The position numbers were made by a program, and so were the translations under genes. From the IMG/VR virus record IMGVR_UViG_3300007540_003771, positions 1 to 20,293 of that record: DNA of 20,293 nucleotides; one strand, 5' to 3'. The DNA is from a virus. Of the stretch, positions 12,857 to 20,293 are shown piece by piece; position 1 is the stretch's first letter; each line of letters opens with the position of its first letter. The notes under the pieces were generated by a model. It ran no database searches. It was not told the DNA's origin and saw only the letters and a list, made by a program, of their open reading frames with translations.

Positions 12857-13386
12857 TGAAGAGATTAACCCCGATTATCCAGAAGGAACTTACTCAGGTA
12901 GACCAGAACTTCAGAAGAGTAGGTAGGGGCGTAAACGAGATACGTACAGCTAGTGACACTACTAATACTCGTATAGACAATTTAACAGCCACAGTGGGTA
13001 CAGTAATACGTTCAGTTTTACCAACAACTTTTACATCTACAACTTCACCTTCTTATCAAGATACTGGGCTTGATGTAACTCTACCAGAACCAGGAACATA
13101 TATTATTCATTGTGATTTAAGAATTGCTACTTCTTCTACTGCTAGTACGTATGCAACAGTACAGCTTTATAATGAAACAACCTCTACTGAAGTAACCGAC
13201 TCACACAGGATTAGTGGCTATCCAACAGCATCTAATCAGACAACCATTACACTAACAGAGGTGGTAACAACCACTACAGCAGATAATGTAATACGAGTAA
13301 ATATGAAACCAAGTGCCGCTGTAACAGTAATACTCTATAACAACTCAGCAGGTACTAGCGTGATGATAGCTCAGAGGGTAGCATAA
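12856..13386 (+). CDS. Small fibre protein: N-terminal coil plus jelly-roll tip
   Basis: The gene encodes 176 residues, with its ATG overlapping the previous TAA by one base. No Shine-Dalgarno sequence is seen, so translation by reinitiation is likely. Residues 1-50 (IQKELTQVDQNFRRVGRGVNEI) form a coil. Residues 55-176 form a Thr-rich beta sandwich: YQDTGLDVTLPEPGTYIIHC, TYATVQLYN and TTADNVIRVNMK. The YxDTGLxVTLPxPGTYxI pattern is typical of TNF/C1q-like tips in phage fibres, which trimerise and bind host or assist virion stability. The stop is TAA directly followed by TGA, a tandem stop. It sits in the same overlapped group as the adaptor and nozzle genes and so may be a tail appendage. Confidence 0.8.
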   Translation: MKRLTPIIQKELTQVDQNFRRVGRGVNEIRTASDTTNTRIDNLTATVGTVIRSVLPTTFTSTTSPSYQDTGLDVTLPEPGTYIIHCDLRIATSSTASTYATVQLYNETTSTEVTDSHRISGYPTASNQTTITLTEVVTTTTADNVIRVNMKPSAAVTVILYNNSAGTSVMIAQRVA

Positions 13387-13414
13387 TGACTTGCTTTAAG
13401 ACCATAAGATGTAG

Positions 13415-13437
13415 CATAATAATAACTGTAGTATAAT
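13415..13437 (+). promoter_or_regulatory. -10-like boxes before the ejection gene cluster
   Basis: The 60-base gap contains CATAAT (13415-13420), with TTGCTT (13391-13396) 18 bases upstream, and a perfect TATAAT (13432-13437). TATAAT ends nine bases before the ATG at 13447. AGGA (13438-13441) lies five bases from the ATG. Either box could start a short- or medium-leader transcript for the ejection proteins. Confidence 0.4.
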
Positions 13438-13446
13438 AGGAACAAT

Positions 13447-14265
13447 ATGTCAGCAACACCACCACAATTTACAGCACCAATGATAGACACAGCAGCCAAA
13501 ACTAAAGCTCTTGACGGCATCTACAATCCACAAAGTCAATTTATAGAAAGTCAAATAGAACAACTTCCACAATATTATGGAGCACAGAAGGCTTCTATCG
13601 AACAGGCTAAGACTAATGCCTTCAGAGATATAGGCGATACAGCACAGAAGAGGGGCATGTTCTTTAGTGGCTTCCAACCTGCAGAGAACGCTCGCTACTT
13701 AGGTGAGAAATACCTTCCTGGACTAATGGAAGTAGATAATCAGATGAACCGAGAACGTCAGGGCTTACTAGGACAAATAGTAGGACTTAACGCTGACCGT
13801 GGACAACAGATGCTTGGATACTCAGATAAGAATGATGACCGAACCTACGATGCAGCTGGAATGAACTACAACACTAACACTGACTGGTGGAATACTAACC
13901 AACAGTGGGGTAGAGACGATAGGCTGCTGGCTGAAGCTAACGCAAGAGAAGATGCAATCCGAGCAGAACAAAATGCTATAGATGAATCACAATTCTCTAG
14001 GTCAATGGCTACAACTAGAGGCTCAAGTAGCTACACTGGTGGCGGTGGCTCTGAAACCTCTAGGGCTTCAGCAGCTAAAGTATACGGTGATGCACTAGCT
14101 TCTAGGGTTGGTGGAGATGGCAATGTTAGCCCAGAATCATATAGACAGGCAAGAGCCCAATTTGTTATTGATGGTGAGGGTGATGGAAGGGCATTTGATG
14201 ATGCCTTCTGGAAAACATACGTGAATGAAGACCACTGGCAAGATTATATAGTGTATGACGAGTAG
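13447..14265 (+). CDS. Probable internal virion / ejection protein
   Basis: The gene encodes 272 residues and ends in TAG. AGGA lies five bases upstream of the ATG. The front is helical and Gln/Ala-rich, including YNPQSQFIESQIEQLPQYY and the GDTAQKRGMFFSGFQPAEN block, which I recall from phage proteins placed next to large ejected proteins. The middle is Trp/Asn-rich (TDWWNTNQQWGRDDRLLAE), then a Gly-rich hinge (SSSYTGGGGSE), then a short helical end, AKVYGDALASRVGGDGNVS followed by PESYRQARAQFVIDG, that could be an EF-hand-like or assembly domain. No membrane segment is evident. The gene lies nine bases upstream of the giant ejection-type gene. Ejection into the cell is inferred from position. 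Confidence 0.65.
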   Translation: MSATPPQFTAPMIDTAAKTKALDGIYNPQSQFIESQIEQLPQYYGAQKASIEQAKTNAFRDIGDTAQKRGMFFSGFQPAENARYLGEKYLPGLMEVDNQMNRERQGLLGQIVGLNADRGQQMLGYSDKNDDRTYDAAGMNYNTNTDWWNTNQQWGRDDRLLAEANAREDAIRAEQNAIDESQFSRSMATTRGSSSYTGGGGSETSRASAAKVYGDALASRVGGDGNVSPESYRQARAQFVIDGEGDGRAFDDAFWKTYVNEDHWQDYIVYDE

Positions 14266-14273
14266 GGGTTGTT

Positions 14274-17200
14274 ATGTCATGGATAAACAGAAACGACTTT
14301 TACCTCTCACAAGACGAACGAGTAAAGAAGTACTCTAGACAAAGGTCAGAACGTGTCAAACAAGAAATGTCTTCTGAAAACTTCAGAGGTCATCCTTACG
14401 AAACAACACTAAAGACAAATGCAGCCAATAAGTTTAGAGACAAATTTTTCGAACAAACAGATAACAGCAACGCCTTCTTTGGTATAGCTAGTGGACTTAG
14501 AAAAAGAGCTGAAGCTGGAGACGAAGAAGCACAGTATAAATATAAAGCCATCTTTGACGATGAACGCTCTAAGAAGTTCCTCCAACCTAATGACCCAGTA
14601 GACAGAGTAAACCCTAATACTAGCAATGACTTCTTCTCTCAGAAGTCTAGACAACAACTACCTACTAGCCCGATGCAACCTACTCAGAGACCATCTATGC
14701 TCAGTCCTCTCGCTCCTACTCCAGTAAACAAGAGACCAGAAGAACCAGAGGGTGGCTATGGTCCTCAAGACGTAGGCTTTAAAGAAGTACATTCTCCTGG
14801 CACTCAATTATCAAACATGGAAAAGGCTGGCGTAATGGGTGTAGGCTTCCTTCAAGGTATAGCACAGCCATATCTACGTGGTGCTAGGTACATGGATAGA
14901 CAGATAATGCAGAACAGAGACACACAGAACTTCGATAAACAGACAGACTTAATAGACACTCTAGGACAACAAGTGAAGATGTTCAGAGGAATCATAGCTA
15001 GCGATACTGCGACTCCTGCACGTAAAAAGAAAGCCGTAGAAGAGATGAACGCAGCGATGGCTAAAATGGAATCTATCGTAAAAGACCAAAGAGGTTATGC
15101 GGAAGACTATGCAAACTGGGGAGACAACAAAAGAGTAGCAGGTTCAGTAGGGGAAATGGGGCTAGACCTACTAACAGCTGGCTCAATAAGGGCGGCTTCT
15201 AAGCTTCCTGCAGGTGCAAGAGCACTTCAGACCTTTAATACTGGTGTAATTGGTGGTACTGGTATGGGAGCTACAAGTGCTGTACAAGACGATACAGACG
15301 TAGCCTCAGGTGCTATGAAAGGTATGCTATTCGGTGGTGCTCTAGGTCTTGCTGGTGCAGCTGCTCCGTCTATAGGTAAAGCATTTACTGGCTCCGCTGG
15401 TAAGGGTGTTAAAGTCACCAAAACTTATACTAAGGGTGGTGAGAAGCTAACCGATGTAGTGGTAAACGGTAAAACAACTAAGGGTCTACCTGAAGACACC
15501 GTGGCTGCTCTTATGAACTACAAAAGCGGTGGACTGATAAGCAAGATGCAGAACCCAGTACGTAAGTTCGAGAACAAGATAGCTCCATGGGTAGGTAAGA
15601 ACATAAGCAGACCTGTAAGACAACAGGTTAATAGGATTCCAGGTGCTAAGAAAGTTATAGATAGAGCTGGTAGCATTGTAGACCAGATAAATGAAGTTAA
15701 ACTACCTTACAGAGGTCTCAAGGATGCTGAAGGCAATAAGATTACAATGAAGATGGATGAGTTTGCTACCGAGATAAACAAATCTAACAGTGTTGCTATG
15801 AGTAAGCTTACTAAAGACCCTAACTTCAATACACTAGTAGAAATCCTCCAAGCTCCTAAAGGCAAGAAAGCTCAAAAGGCTCTCATGGAGGACTTAGGTA
15901 AGTTCGTAAGTAAGAAACAGGACATTATAAACAACAATAAGCTAGTTGCTACTGGTGCTAAGATTGGAAAGATTAAGAAGGTTCCTAAAGGTACTAAAGT
16001 CCAACAGCAGTACTACGATGCTATGAACAAGATGACTAAATCTCCTATCTCAACCCTCTACGAAGCAGGTAGGATAGATAAGTACACCTACGAGAAGTGG
16101 ATGGCAGACGATGACTATACCCGTGTACAGAGAGAGATAGACGAACAGTTCGGTAACACGACCTTTAATGGTGAGAGTAGTGCTATTAACAGGGGTGGAA
16201 ATGTAGAGATGAAACTCAAAGGGGACCAGAGCCAAGAAGCAGTAGAGCCTCTAGCCGCACTTATGGACTTCTATATGAGAACAGAATCATCACTAGCCAA
16301 GAGAAACTTCGGCAAGTACCTTAAAGAAGTAGGACAGCAGCACAAAGTTATAGGCAAAGCTAAAGTATCCTCAGCTAACGTCAAGATACGTAAAGAAGCT
16401 ATAGGAGCTATGCTACAGAACTCAGCCTTCAAGAAAGTGCTTACCAGGTTCCAGAAGTCTCAGAATAAATACATAAGGAAGATACAGACAGAACTAAATG
16501 GGCTAAACAAAGAAGGACTACAGAAAGCTCTTAAATCAGATAAAAAAGGTATGCCTAACTTTAGTCCTGAAGGTCTTAAACTATTAAAACAGAAAGATGT
16601 TAAAAACTTTGCTAATTCTTTAGTAGAACTTAATAATAAAGATTATAACCTATTAAAGAAAATGATAGGAAGAAGAGATAAGAAGTTAGTTACAGCATTA
16701 GATGAATTAGATGTAATACGTAAAGATATAGAGATTAGTTCTGAGTTTAACAAGACTATGAAAGATGTCCTTAAGAAGCATGCTGACTTAGACCACGCTG
16801 GCAAACCTATGCTTAAGGTGTGGAACGATGGAGTCCAGGAACTATATGAGGTAGACGCTGGTACATTTAGACAGCTTAACGGCATGTCCAATAAAGTTAT
16901 GGGCAATACTGCCAGGGCTGCTATGCAAGCTAACCGTATCCTTAGGTTCGGTGCTACAGCAGGAAACCCTTCATTCGCAGCAGCTAACGTAGTAAGAGAC
17001 TTCTTTACTTCAGCTATTCATACCGATGACATATTCGCTACTCACAACCCTATGGCAGTAGGCAGGAGTCTTAAAGAGACTATAGCTAAACCAATAGGTA
17101 GGAGCACTCTAGGGAAACTCGGTAAGAAGGATAGCTTTATTAACAATATGCTACAACCATCTGATGAGTTCCAGCAGTTCCTAATTAAGAACCAGAACAT

Positions 17201-18554
17201 TACTAGAGCAGACCTAGGTAAACAGCTAGATGCAACTATAGGTGAGGTACAGAAGATAATGGGAGTTAAGCGTGATTCTCCTCTACAGACATGGGAAAAC
17301 GTAGTATCAGGCTCAGAGTTGTTTGGTCGCTACCAGAACTTCAGTGGAACACTTAGAAAAGAGATAGCTCAGGGAGACGGCAGCGTAGCATCATTCTCTA
17401 AGGCACTATCTACAGCTAACAGGGCTTCCGCCAAGAACTCCATTAACTTTGCTAACCAGAGTGAGTACGCTAACGCCATTAAGATAATGAACCCATACTT
17501 AAACGCTGGTATACAGGGTTCTAGACAGTTGGGGCGTACATTACTAGACAAACCTATTACCGCATCCTTCAAGATAGTTAGTGGTGTTATAGCTCCTGTA
17601 ATGGCTGCTACCTACTACAACCTAGCAGACCCAGAGAGAGCAGAAGTATATGCTTCAATGCTAGCTACTAACCCTGCTGAAGTAGAAAACAACCTCATCT
17701 TTGTAAAGGGTGATGGAAACGTCATAAAGTTACCTCTACCTCCTGGTATCAATAAGTTCGCTAACCCCTTCAGGAACGCTATAGAGGCAGAGTATGTAGG
17801 AGACCAACAGGGCTTCAAGGATAATGCAGTAGACTTCATGGGAGCATTTAATCCGTTTGGAAATAGCAAAAGTGAGGCTCTAGGAACACTCCTACCTCAA
17901 CCATTGATACCCGTAGTTGAAGATGTTACCAACCATAGCTTCTTCTACGATGATAATATAGTCCCAGAAAACATGGAGTTTACTCCAGAGGAAGAGCAGT
18001 ACTACAACAGTATTCCTCAGTCAGTAAGAGATATAGCTAACATACTTAACATCTCACCTATAAAAGCACAGCACTACATTAGAGGCTATACAGCAGGTGT
18101 AGGTACTGGTGTCTTCGGTACAGCAGATAAGATACTCGGAAGAGAGAGTGGTACTCAGTCCTTTGATGACCAGATACTTAAGAGATTCTACAAACCAGAC
18201 GCTAATAAGGGCGTGTCCAACACTTACTATGACGGTAACAGGGACACTAAAGGTAAGGATGAATTAGATGGAGTCAAAGAATACACCACTAAATCACTTA
18301 CTAAGCTAGTAGGTCAGGGTAAGATAGATGAAGCCAGCAAGAAAGCCGTAGAATACAACGCAGAAGTAGACAGAGCTATAGATGCCCTTACTAACAAGTA
18401 CGGTAGATACGATAGTCAGGCATACGAAAATGGTGACAGTATGAAAGAAATCAGACTAGGCTTACTAGAAGCTATGAAGTTTCCAGTAAAAGATGGAAGA
18501 TTAACTGACGGTTCAATAAACTCACGAAAGAAAATATACGATGAGAGAAACTAA
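14274..18554 (+). CDS. Giant ejected (polyvalent-type) protein with LPD38-like C-terminal half
   Basis: The gene encodes 1426 residues, with AGGGG before the ATG. Residues 1-290 are helical and polar. Residues about 290-370 carry small-residue helices (GMLFGGALGLAGAAAP near 350-365) that could insert into membrane. Residues 430-865 are basic and helical. From about 865 the blocks NRILRFGATAGNPSFAAANV, NFANQSEYANAIKIMNPYL, KLPLPPGINKFANPFRNAI, LLPQPLIPVVEDVTNH and HYIRGYTAGVGTGVFG follow in the order I recall for LPD38 (large polyvalent protein-associated domain 38), which marks phage proteins injected with DNA. No zincin, kinase, methylase or peptidoglycan hydrolase motif was seen. The likely role is capsid-internal cargo that enters the host. 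An AT-rich patch at 16540-16740 has locally different codon use. Confidence 0.75.
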   Translation: MSWINRNDFYLSQDERVKKYSRQRSERVKQEMSSENFRGHPYETTLKTNAANKFRDKFFEQTDNSNAFFGIASGLRKRAEAGDEEAQYKYKAIFDDERSKKFLQPNDPVDRVNPNTSNDFFSQKSRQQLPTSPMQPTQRPSMLSPLAPTPVNKRPEEPEGGYGPQDVGFKEVHSPGTQLSNMEKAGVMGVGFLQGIAQPYLRGARYMDRQIMQNRDTQNFDKQTDLIDTLGQQVKMFRGIIASDTATPARKKKAVEEMNAAMAKMESIVKDQRGYAEDYANWGDNKRVAGSVGEMGLDLLTAGSIRAASKLPAGARALQTFNTGVIGGTGMGATSAVQDDTDVASGAMKGMLFGGALGLAGAAAPSIGKAFTGSAGKGVKVTKTYTKGGEKLTDVVVNGKTTKGLPEDTVAALMNYKSGGLISKMQNPVRKFENKIAPWVGKNISRPVRQQVNRIPGAKKVIDRAGSIVDQINEVKLPYRGLKDAEGNKITMKMDEFATEINKSNSVAMSKLTKDPNFNTLVEILQAPKGKKAQKALMEDLGKFVSKKQDIINNNKLVATGAKIGKIKKVPKGTKVQQQYYDAMNKMTKSPISTLYEAGRIDKYTYEKWMADDDYTRVQREIDEQFGNTTFNGESSAINRGGNVEMKLKGDQSQEAVEPLAALMDFYMRTESSLAKRNFGKYLKEVGQQHKVIGKAKVSSANVKIRKEAIGAMLQNSAFKKVLTRFQKSQNKYIRKIQTELNGLNKEGLQKALKSDKKGMPNFSPEGLKLLKQKDVKNFANSLVELNNKDYNLLKKMIGRRDKKLVTALDELDVIRKDIEISSEFNKTMKDVLKKHADLDHAGKPMLKVWNDGVQELYEVDAGTFRQLNGMSNKVMGNTARAAMQANRILRFGATAGNPSFAAANVVRDFFTSAIHTDDIFATHNPMAVGRSLKETIAKPIGRSTLGKLGKKDSFINNMLQPSDEFQQFLIKNQNITRADLGKQLDATIGEVQKIMGVKRDSPLQTWENVVSGSELFGRYQNFSGTLRKEIAQGDGSVASFSKALSTANRASAKNSINFANQSEYANAIKIMNPYLNAGIQGSRQLGRTLLDKPITASFKIVSGVIAPVMAATYYNLADPERAEVYASMLATNPAEVENNLIFVKGDGNVIKLPLPPGINKFANPFRNAIEAEYVGDQQGFKDNAVDFMGAFNPFGNSKSEALGTLLPQPLIPVVEDVTNHSFFYDDNIVPENMEFTPEEEQYYNSIPQSVRDIANILNISPIKAQHYIRGYTAGVGTGVFGTADKILGRESGTQSFDDQILKRFYKPDANKGVSNTYYDGNRDTKGKDELDGVKEYTTKSLTKLVGQGKIDEASKKAVEYNAEVDRAIDALTNKYGRYDSQAYENGDSMKEIRLGLLEAMKFPVKDGRLTDGSINSRKKIYDERN

Positions 18555-18559
18555 AAACA

Positions 18560-18574
18560 TGGTAGAATAAACAT
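18560..18574 (+). promoter_or_regulatory. Extended -10 box six bases before a fibre ATG
   Basis: TGGTAGAAT (18560-18568), AAACAT and ATG (18575) repeat the arrangement at 10224-10239 almost base for base. No Shine-Dalgarno sequence precedes the gene, and the intergenic gap is only 20 bases. Confidence 0.55.
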
Positions 18575-19090
18575 ATGGGATTAATCAGCTACACCAAAAT
18601 CAAAGACGGAGACTCAGCAACAGGCACACTGTTCAATAGTCCCCTAGAAACTATTTATAACGAATTTAACGGAAACATAGGCTCTGTAAACATAGCTAAT
18701 AACGCTGTAACAGGGTCTAAGATAGCAGATGCTACAGTAACGCCAGCTAAACTAGATACAAGTCAGAAGTTCACTCTAGTAGCTACCGATACAATAGTGT
18801 CATCTTCAACAATCACACCGACTACAAGCGTAGATATGTTCACGGTCACAGCTCTAGCAGCTGCAGCAGACGTAGAGGCTCCTACAGGAGTACCTATAGA
18901 AGGTCAGACACTTTTACTTAGAATCAAAGACAATGGAACAACTAGAGCACTTACTTGGAACGCAATATACCGACCAGTAGCAGTAGAGCTACCAGCCGAT
19001 ACAGTAGCTAGTAAAATTATGTATGTAGGTGCAGTTTATAACAGTACAGAAGTAAAGTGGGATGTAGTAGCTGTCGGAATAGAGGAGTAG
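18575..19090 (+). CDS. Tail or head fibre protein
   Basis: The gene encodes 171 residues and ends in TAG. Residues 1-60 (YTKIKDGDSATGTLFNSPL, then NIANNAVTGSKIADATVTPA) are the collagen-like/beta-prism segment commonly seen in phage fibre N-termini. Residues 65-171 form a compact beta tip: FTLVATDTIVSSSTITPT, LLLRIKDNGTTRALTWN, YRPVAVELP and YNSTEVKWDVVAVG. I recall this tip (RxKDNGTxRAxTW and KWDVVAV) from many phage fibre proteins. Expected role is host contact or virion stability. The start is not preceded by a Shine-Dalgarno site but by an extended -10 box, which suggests a separate leaderless transcript inside the late block. Confidence 0.82.
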   Translation: MGLISYTKIKDGDSATGTLFNSPLETIYNEFNGNIGSVNIANNAVTGSKIADATVTPAKLDTSQKFTLVATDTIVSSSTITPTTSVDMFTVTALAAAADVEAPTGVPIEGQTLLLRIKDNGTTRALTWNAIYRPVAVELPADTVASKIMYVGAVYNSTEVKWDVVAVGIEE

Positions 19091-19093
19091 AAA

Positions 19094-20098
19094 ATGGGCT
19101 TACTATGGTCGGGTGAAATTGCTTCCGCAGCCGAAGCTGATGCACCCTACAGTATCTGGGGTGAAATATATGCAGGTGTTTCTCGTACTAATAATACAGT
19201 TACAGTAACAGGCTTCTATGTAAGACACAGAACTACAGCTGGAGGTGCAAACTGGGACTCGCCTTGGTACACAGACGCTTATATCAATGGTGGTCAGGTT
19301 TTTAATGATGTACAAACAAAACCCACTACTGGTATAGGCGTAGTTATAGGCACAACCTGGTACAGTTCAACGTCAACTAATAGTAGCGGAATAGGTGTAG
19401 GCACTGGCGGAGGTTCAATAGGAGTAAGTGCTAACTGGCTCAGTATTTACTATGGTGACTCATCAGGACAACAAGGAGCTTCCGTAGCTTACCCAGCCGC
19501 AGGAAGTCCATCTGGTACTACTGGAGCTCCATACAGCATTGCAACTACAAGTATAAAAATAAAAAATGATGTTACTAACTGGGGTACATACTGTACTGCT
19601 GGTTCAGTACGCTCTTATCGTGCAGACAATTCAGGTTTTTCAGGACAAACTTATATAGGTACGACAGATAACGCTGAAGTAAACCATACAGGACTAACCT
19701 CTAATGATGAATACTGGTTCAGAGGATGGATGAGCAACGGTGCTGGTTTATCAAATTACCAAGGTTCTACTAGAACTGCGGTCACTCTACCTCTAGCACC
19801 AGTAGCATCAACTCCTTCAAGCATAAAATCTAATAAGGTTACTATACCTACTACTATAGATACTGGTGGTGGTAAATACCCAATCACTAAACAATATCGT
19901 ATCAAAGAGACTGCTGGCTCATATGGAAGCTGGACTACCTATACTGGTGATGACCTAACAATTACAAGCCTGTCTCCTAAGACAGACTACACAGTGGAGC
20001 TTCAGTCAGTAACTACAGCTGGAACTACAGTAGGTACGACTACTAACTTTATAACTAAAACAGCATCTGGCAACTTCTTACCGTTGATGATGGGCTAA
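19094..20098 (+). CDS. Adhesion-type virion protein with C-terminal fibronectin III domain
   Basis: The gene encodes 334 residues with GAGGAG nine bases before the ATG, which lies three bases after the previous stop. Residues 1-225 are beta-rich, Gly/Ser/Thr/Trp-rich, with YVRHRTTAGGANWDSPWY, TTWYSSTSTNSSGIGVGTGG and the SYRADNSGFSGQT stretch. Residues about 234-325 match a fibronectin type III pattern (KVTIPTTIDTGGGKYPITKQY, then LSPKTDYTVELQSVTTAG and TNFITKT). It ends FLPLMMG. FN3 domains in phage proteins often bind carbohydrate or act as spacers on virions. No enzyme motif is visible. It follows the fibre gene closely, so both may build the same appendage. Confidence 0.8.
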   Translation: MGLLWSGEIASAAEADAPYSIWGEIYAGVSRTNNTVTVTGFYVRHRTTAGGANWDSPWYTDAYINGGQVFNDVQTKPTTGIGVVIGTTWYSSTSTNSSGIGVGTGGGSIGVSANWLSIYYGDSSGQQGASVAYPAAGSPSGTTGAPYSIATTSIKIKNDVTNWGTYCTAGSVRSYRADNSGFSGQTYIGTTDNAEVNHTGLTSNDEYWFRGWMSNGAGLSNYQGSTRTAVTLPLAPVASTPSSIKSNKVTIPTTIDTGGGKYPITKQYRIKETAGSYGSWTTYTGDDLTITSLSPKTDYTVELQSVTTAGTTVGTTTNFITKTASGNFLPLMMG

Positions 20099-20100
20099 TC

Positions 20101-20293
20101 GTGACTAAATCACAAGACGTTGTAATTGCAGAGATGAGGAAAGACATCGAATATATCAAGAAAGCTGTTGATGAGATTGTAGAACACAACGTCACTAAGG
20201 CAGAGTATTACTCCCTTAAACGCAGAGTAGCACTACTAGAACGTGCTGTCTGGGGCGTGGCTGGCTTTATTGTGATGTCAGTGATTGGGTATA
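20101..20293 (+). CDS. XhlA-like coiled-coil/membrane protein, lysis-associated (3' truncated)
   Basis: The frame opens at GTG 20101, two bases after the previous stop, and runs to the window edge: 64 complete codons. Residues 3-50 are amphipathic coil (DVVIAEMRKDIEYIKKAVDE; KAEYYSLKRRVALLERAV), followed by a hydrophobic segment WGVAGFIVMSVIGY at the edge. A short coil followed by a C-terminal membrane helix is the layout of XhlA/haemolysin-type and other holin-associated proteins. Lysis genes normally follow tail-fibre genes in late blocks, which fits. The start has no clear Shine-Dalgarno site, so coupling to the upstream gene is probable. The end is missing, so the topology cannot be judged fully. 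Confidence 0.65.
   Translation, partial: MTKSQDVVIAEMRKDIEYIKKAVDEIVEHNVTKAEYYSLKRRVALLERAVWGVAGFIVMSVIGY

Noticed and set aside
1-20293. TGA reassigned to Trp or Gly
   Set aside because: Tryptophan is encoded by TGG and glycine by GGN throughout, and no gene requires read-through of TGA; only absence of TGA as stop is seen.
1-20293. tRNA genes, CRISPR array, integrase, insertion sequence or attachment sites
   Set aside because: Gaps are too short for most of these and no cloverleaf, spaced direct repeats or transposase/integrase motifs were seen.

Overview
The window looks like a contiguous late (virion) gene block of a tailed bacteriophage with short-tailed (podovirus) logic. Every gene I accept lies on the + strand and the genes are packed tightly; the largest gap is about 118 bases. 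The order is portal, scaffold, major capsid, head accessory and fibre-like genes, receptor-binding or fibre genes, connector and tail-nozzle genes, ejection (internal virion) proteins, more fibre genes, and a lysis-associated membrane protein. I see no tail tape measure, major tail tube or baseplate genes. No tRNA, CRISPR, integrase, transposase or replication gene is present.

Region by region: (1) 1-2478 holds the portal C-terminus (cut by the window edge), a small helical protein, an acidic scaffold protein and the HK97-like coat protein. Scaffold and coat form a unit bracketed by hairpin and promoter signals on both sides. (2) 2514-4537 holds small head-associated genes: a helical protein, a coiled-coil fibre-like protein, a 38-residue lysine-rich peptide, a conserved virion-type protein and a small cysteine-rich protein whose ribosome binding site can be folded into a hairpin. 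(3) 4538-10215 holds two large modular fibre proteins that share a duplicated domain and a 22-residue repeat, followed by a parallel beta-helix tailspike. (4) 10239-13386 holds a head-tail adaptor-like protein, a beta-propeller tail nozzle-like protein with an inserted carbohydrate-binding-like module, and a small fibre protein. (5) 13447-18554 holds two likely ejected proteins, the second a 1426-residue polyvalent-type protein with an LPD38-like C-terminal half. (6) 18575-20293 holds two fibre or adhesion proteins and the start of an XhlA-like coiled-coil plus membrane protein.

The host is uncertain. The DNA is moderately AT-rich by eye. CTAG is common, AGA/AGG, ATA and CTA codons are frequent, and the standard code reads all genes, although none of 19 visible stop codons is TGA. 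Several genes have an extended -10-like box (TGnTAnAAT) ending only six bases before the ATG, which suggests leaderless mRNAs alongside ordinary Shine-Dalgarno genes. From memory this promoter-start arrangement is compatible with a Patescibacteria/CPR host, but also with several other phyla, so I treat that as a weak inference.

The genes together would encode a capsid assembled around a scaffold, a portal plus adaptor plus nozzle, an elaborate set of head and tail fibres for binding the host surface, and a cargo of large proteins ejected with the DNA.
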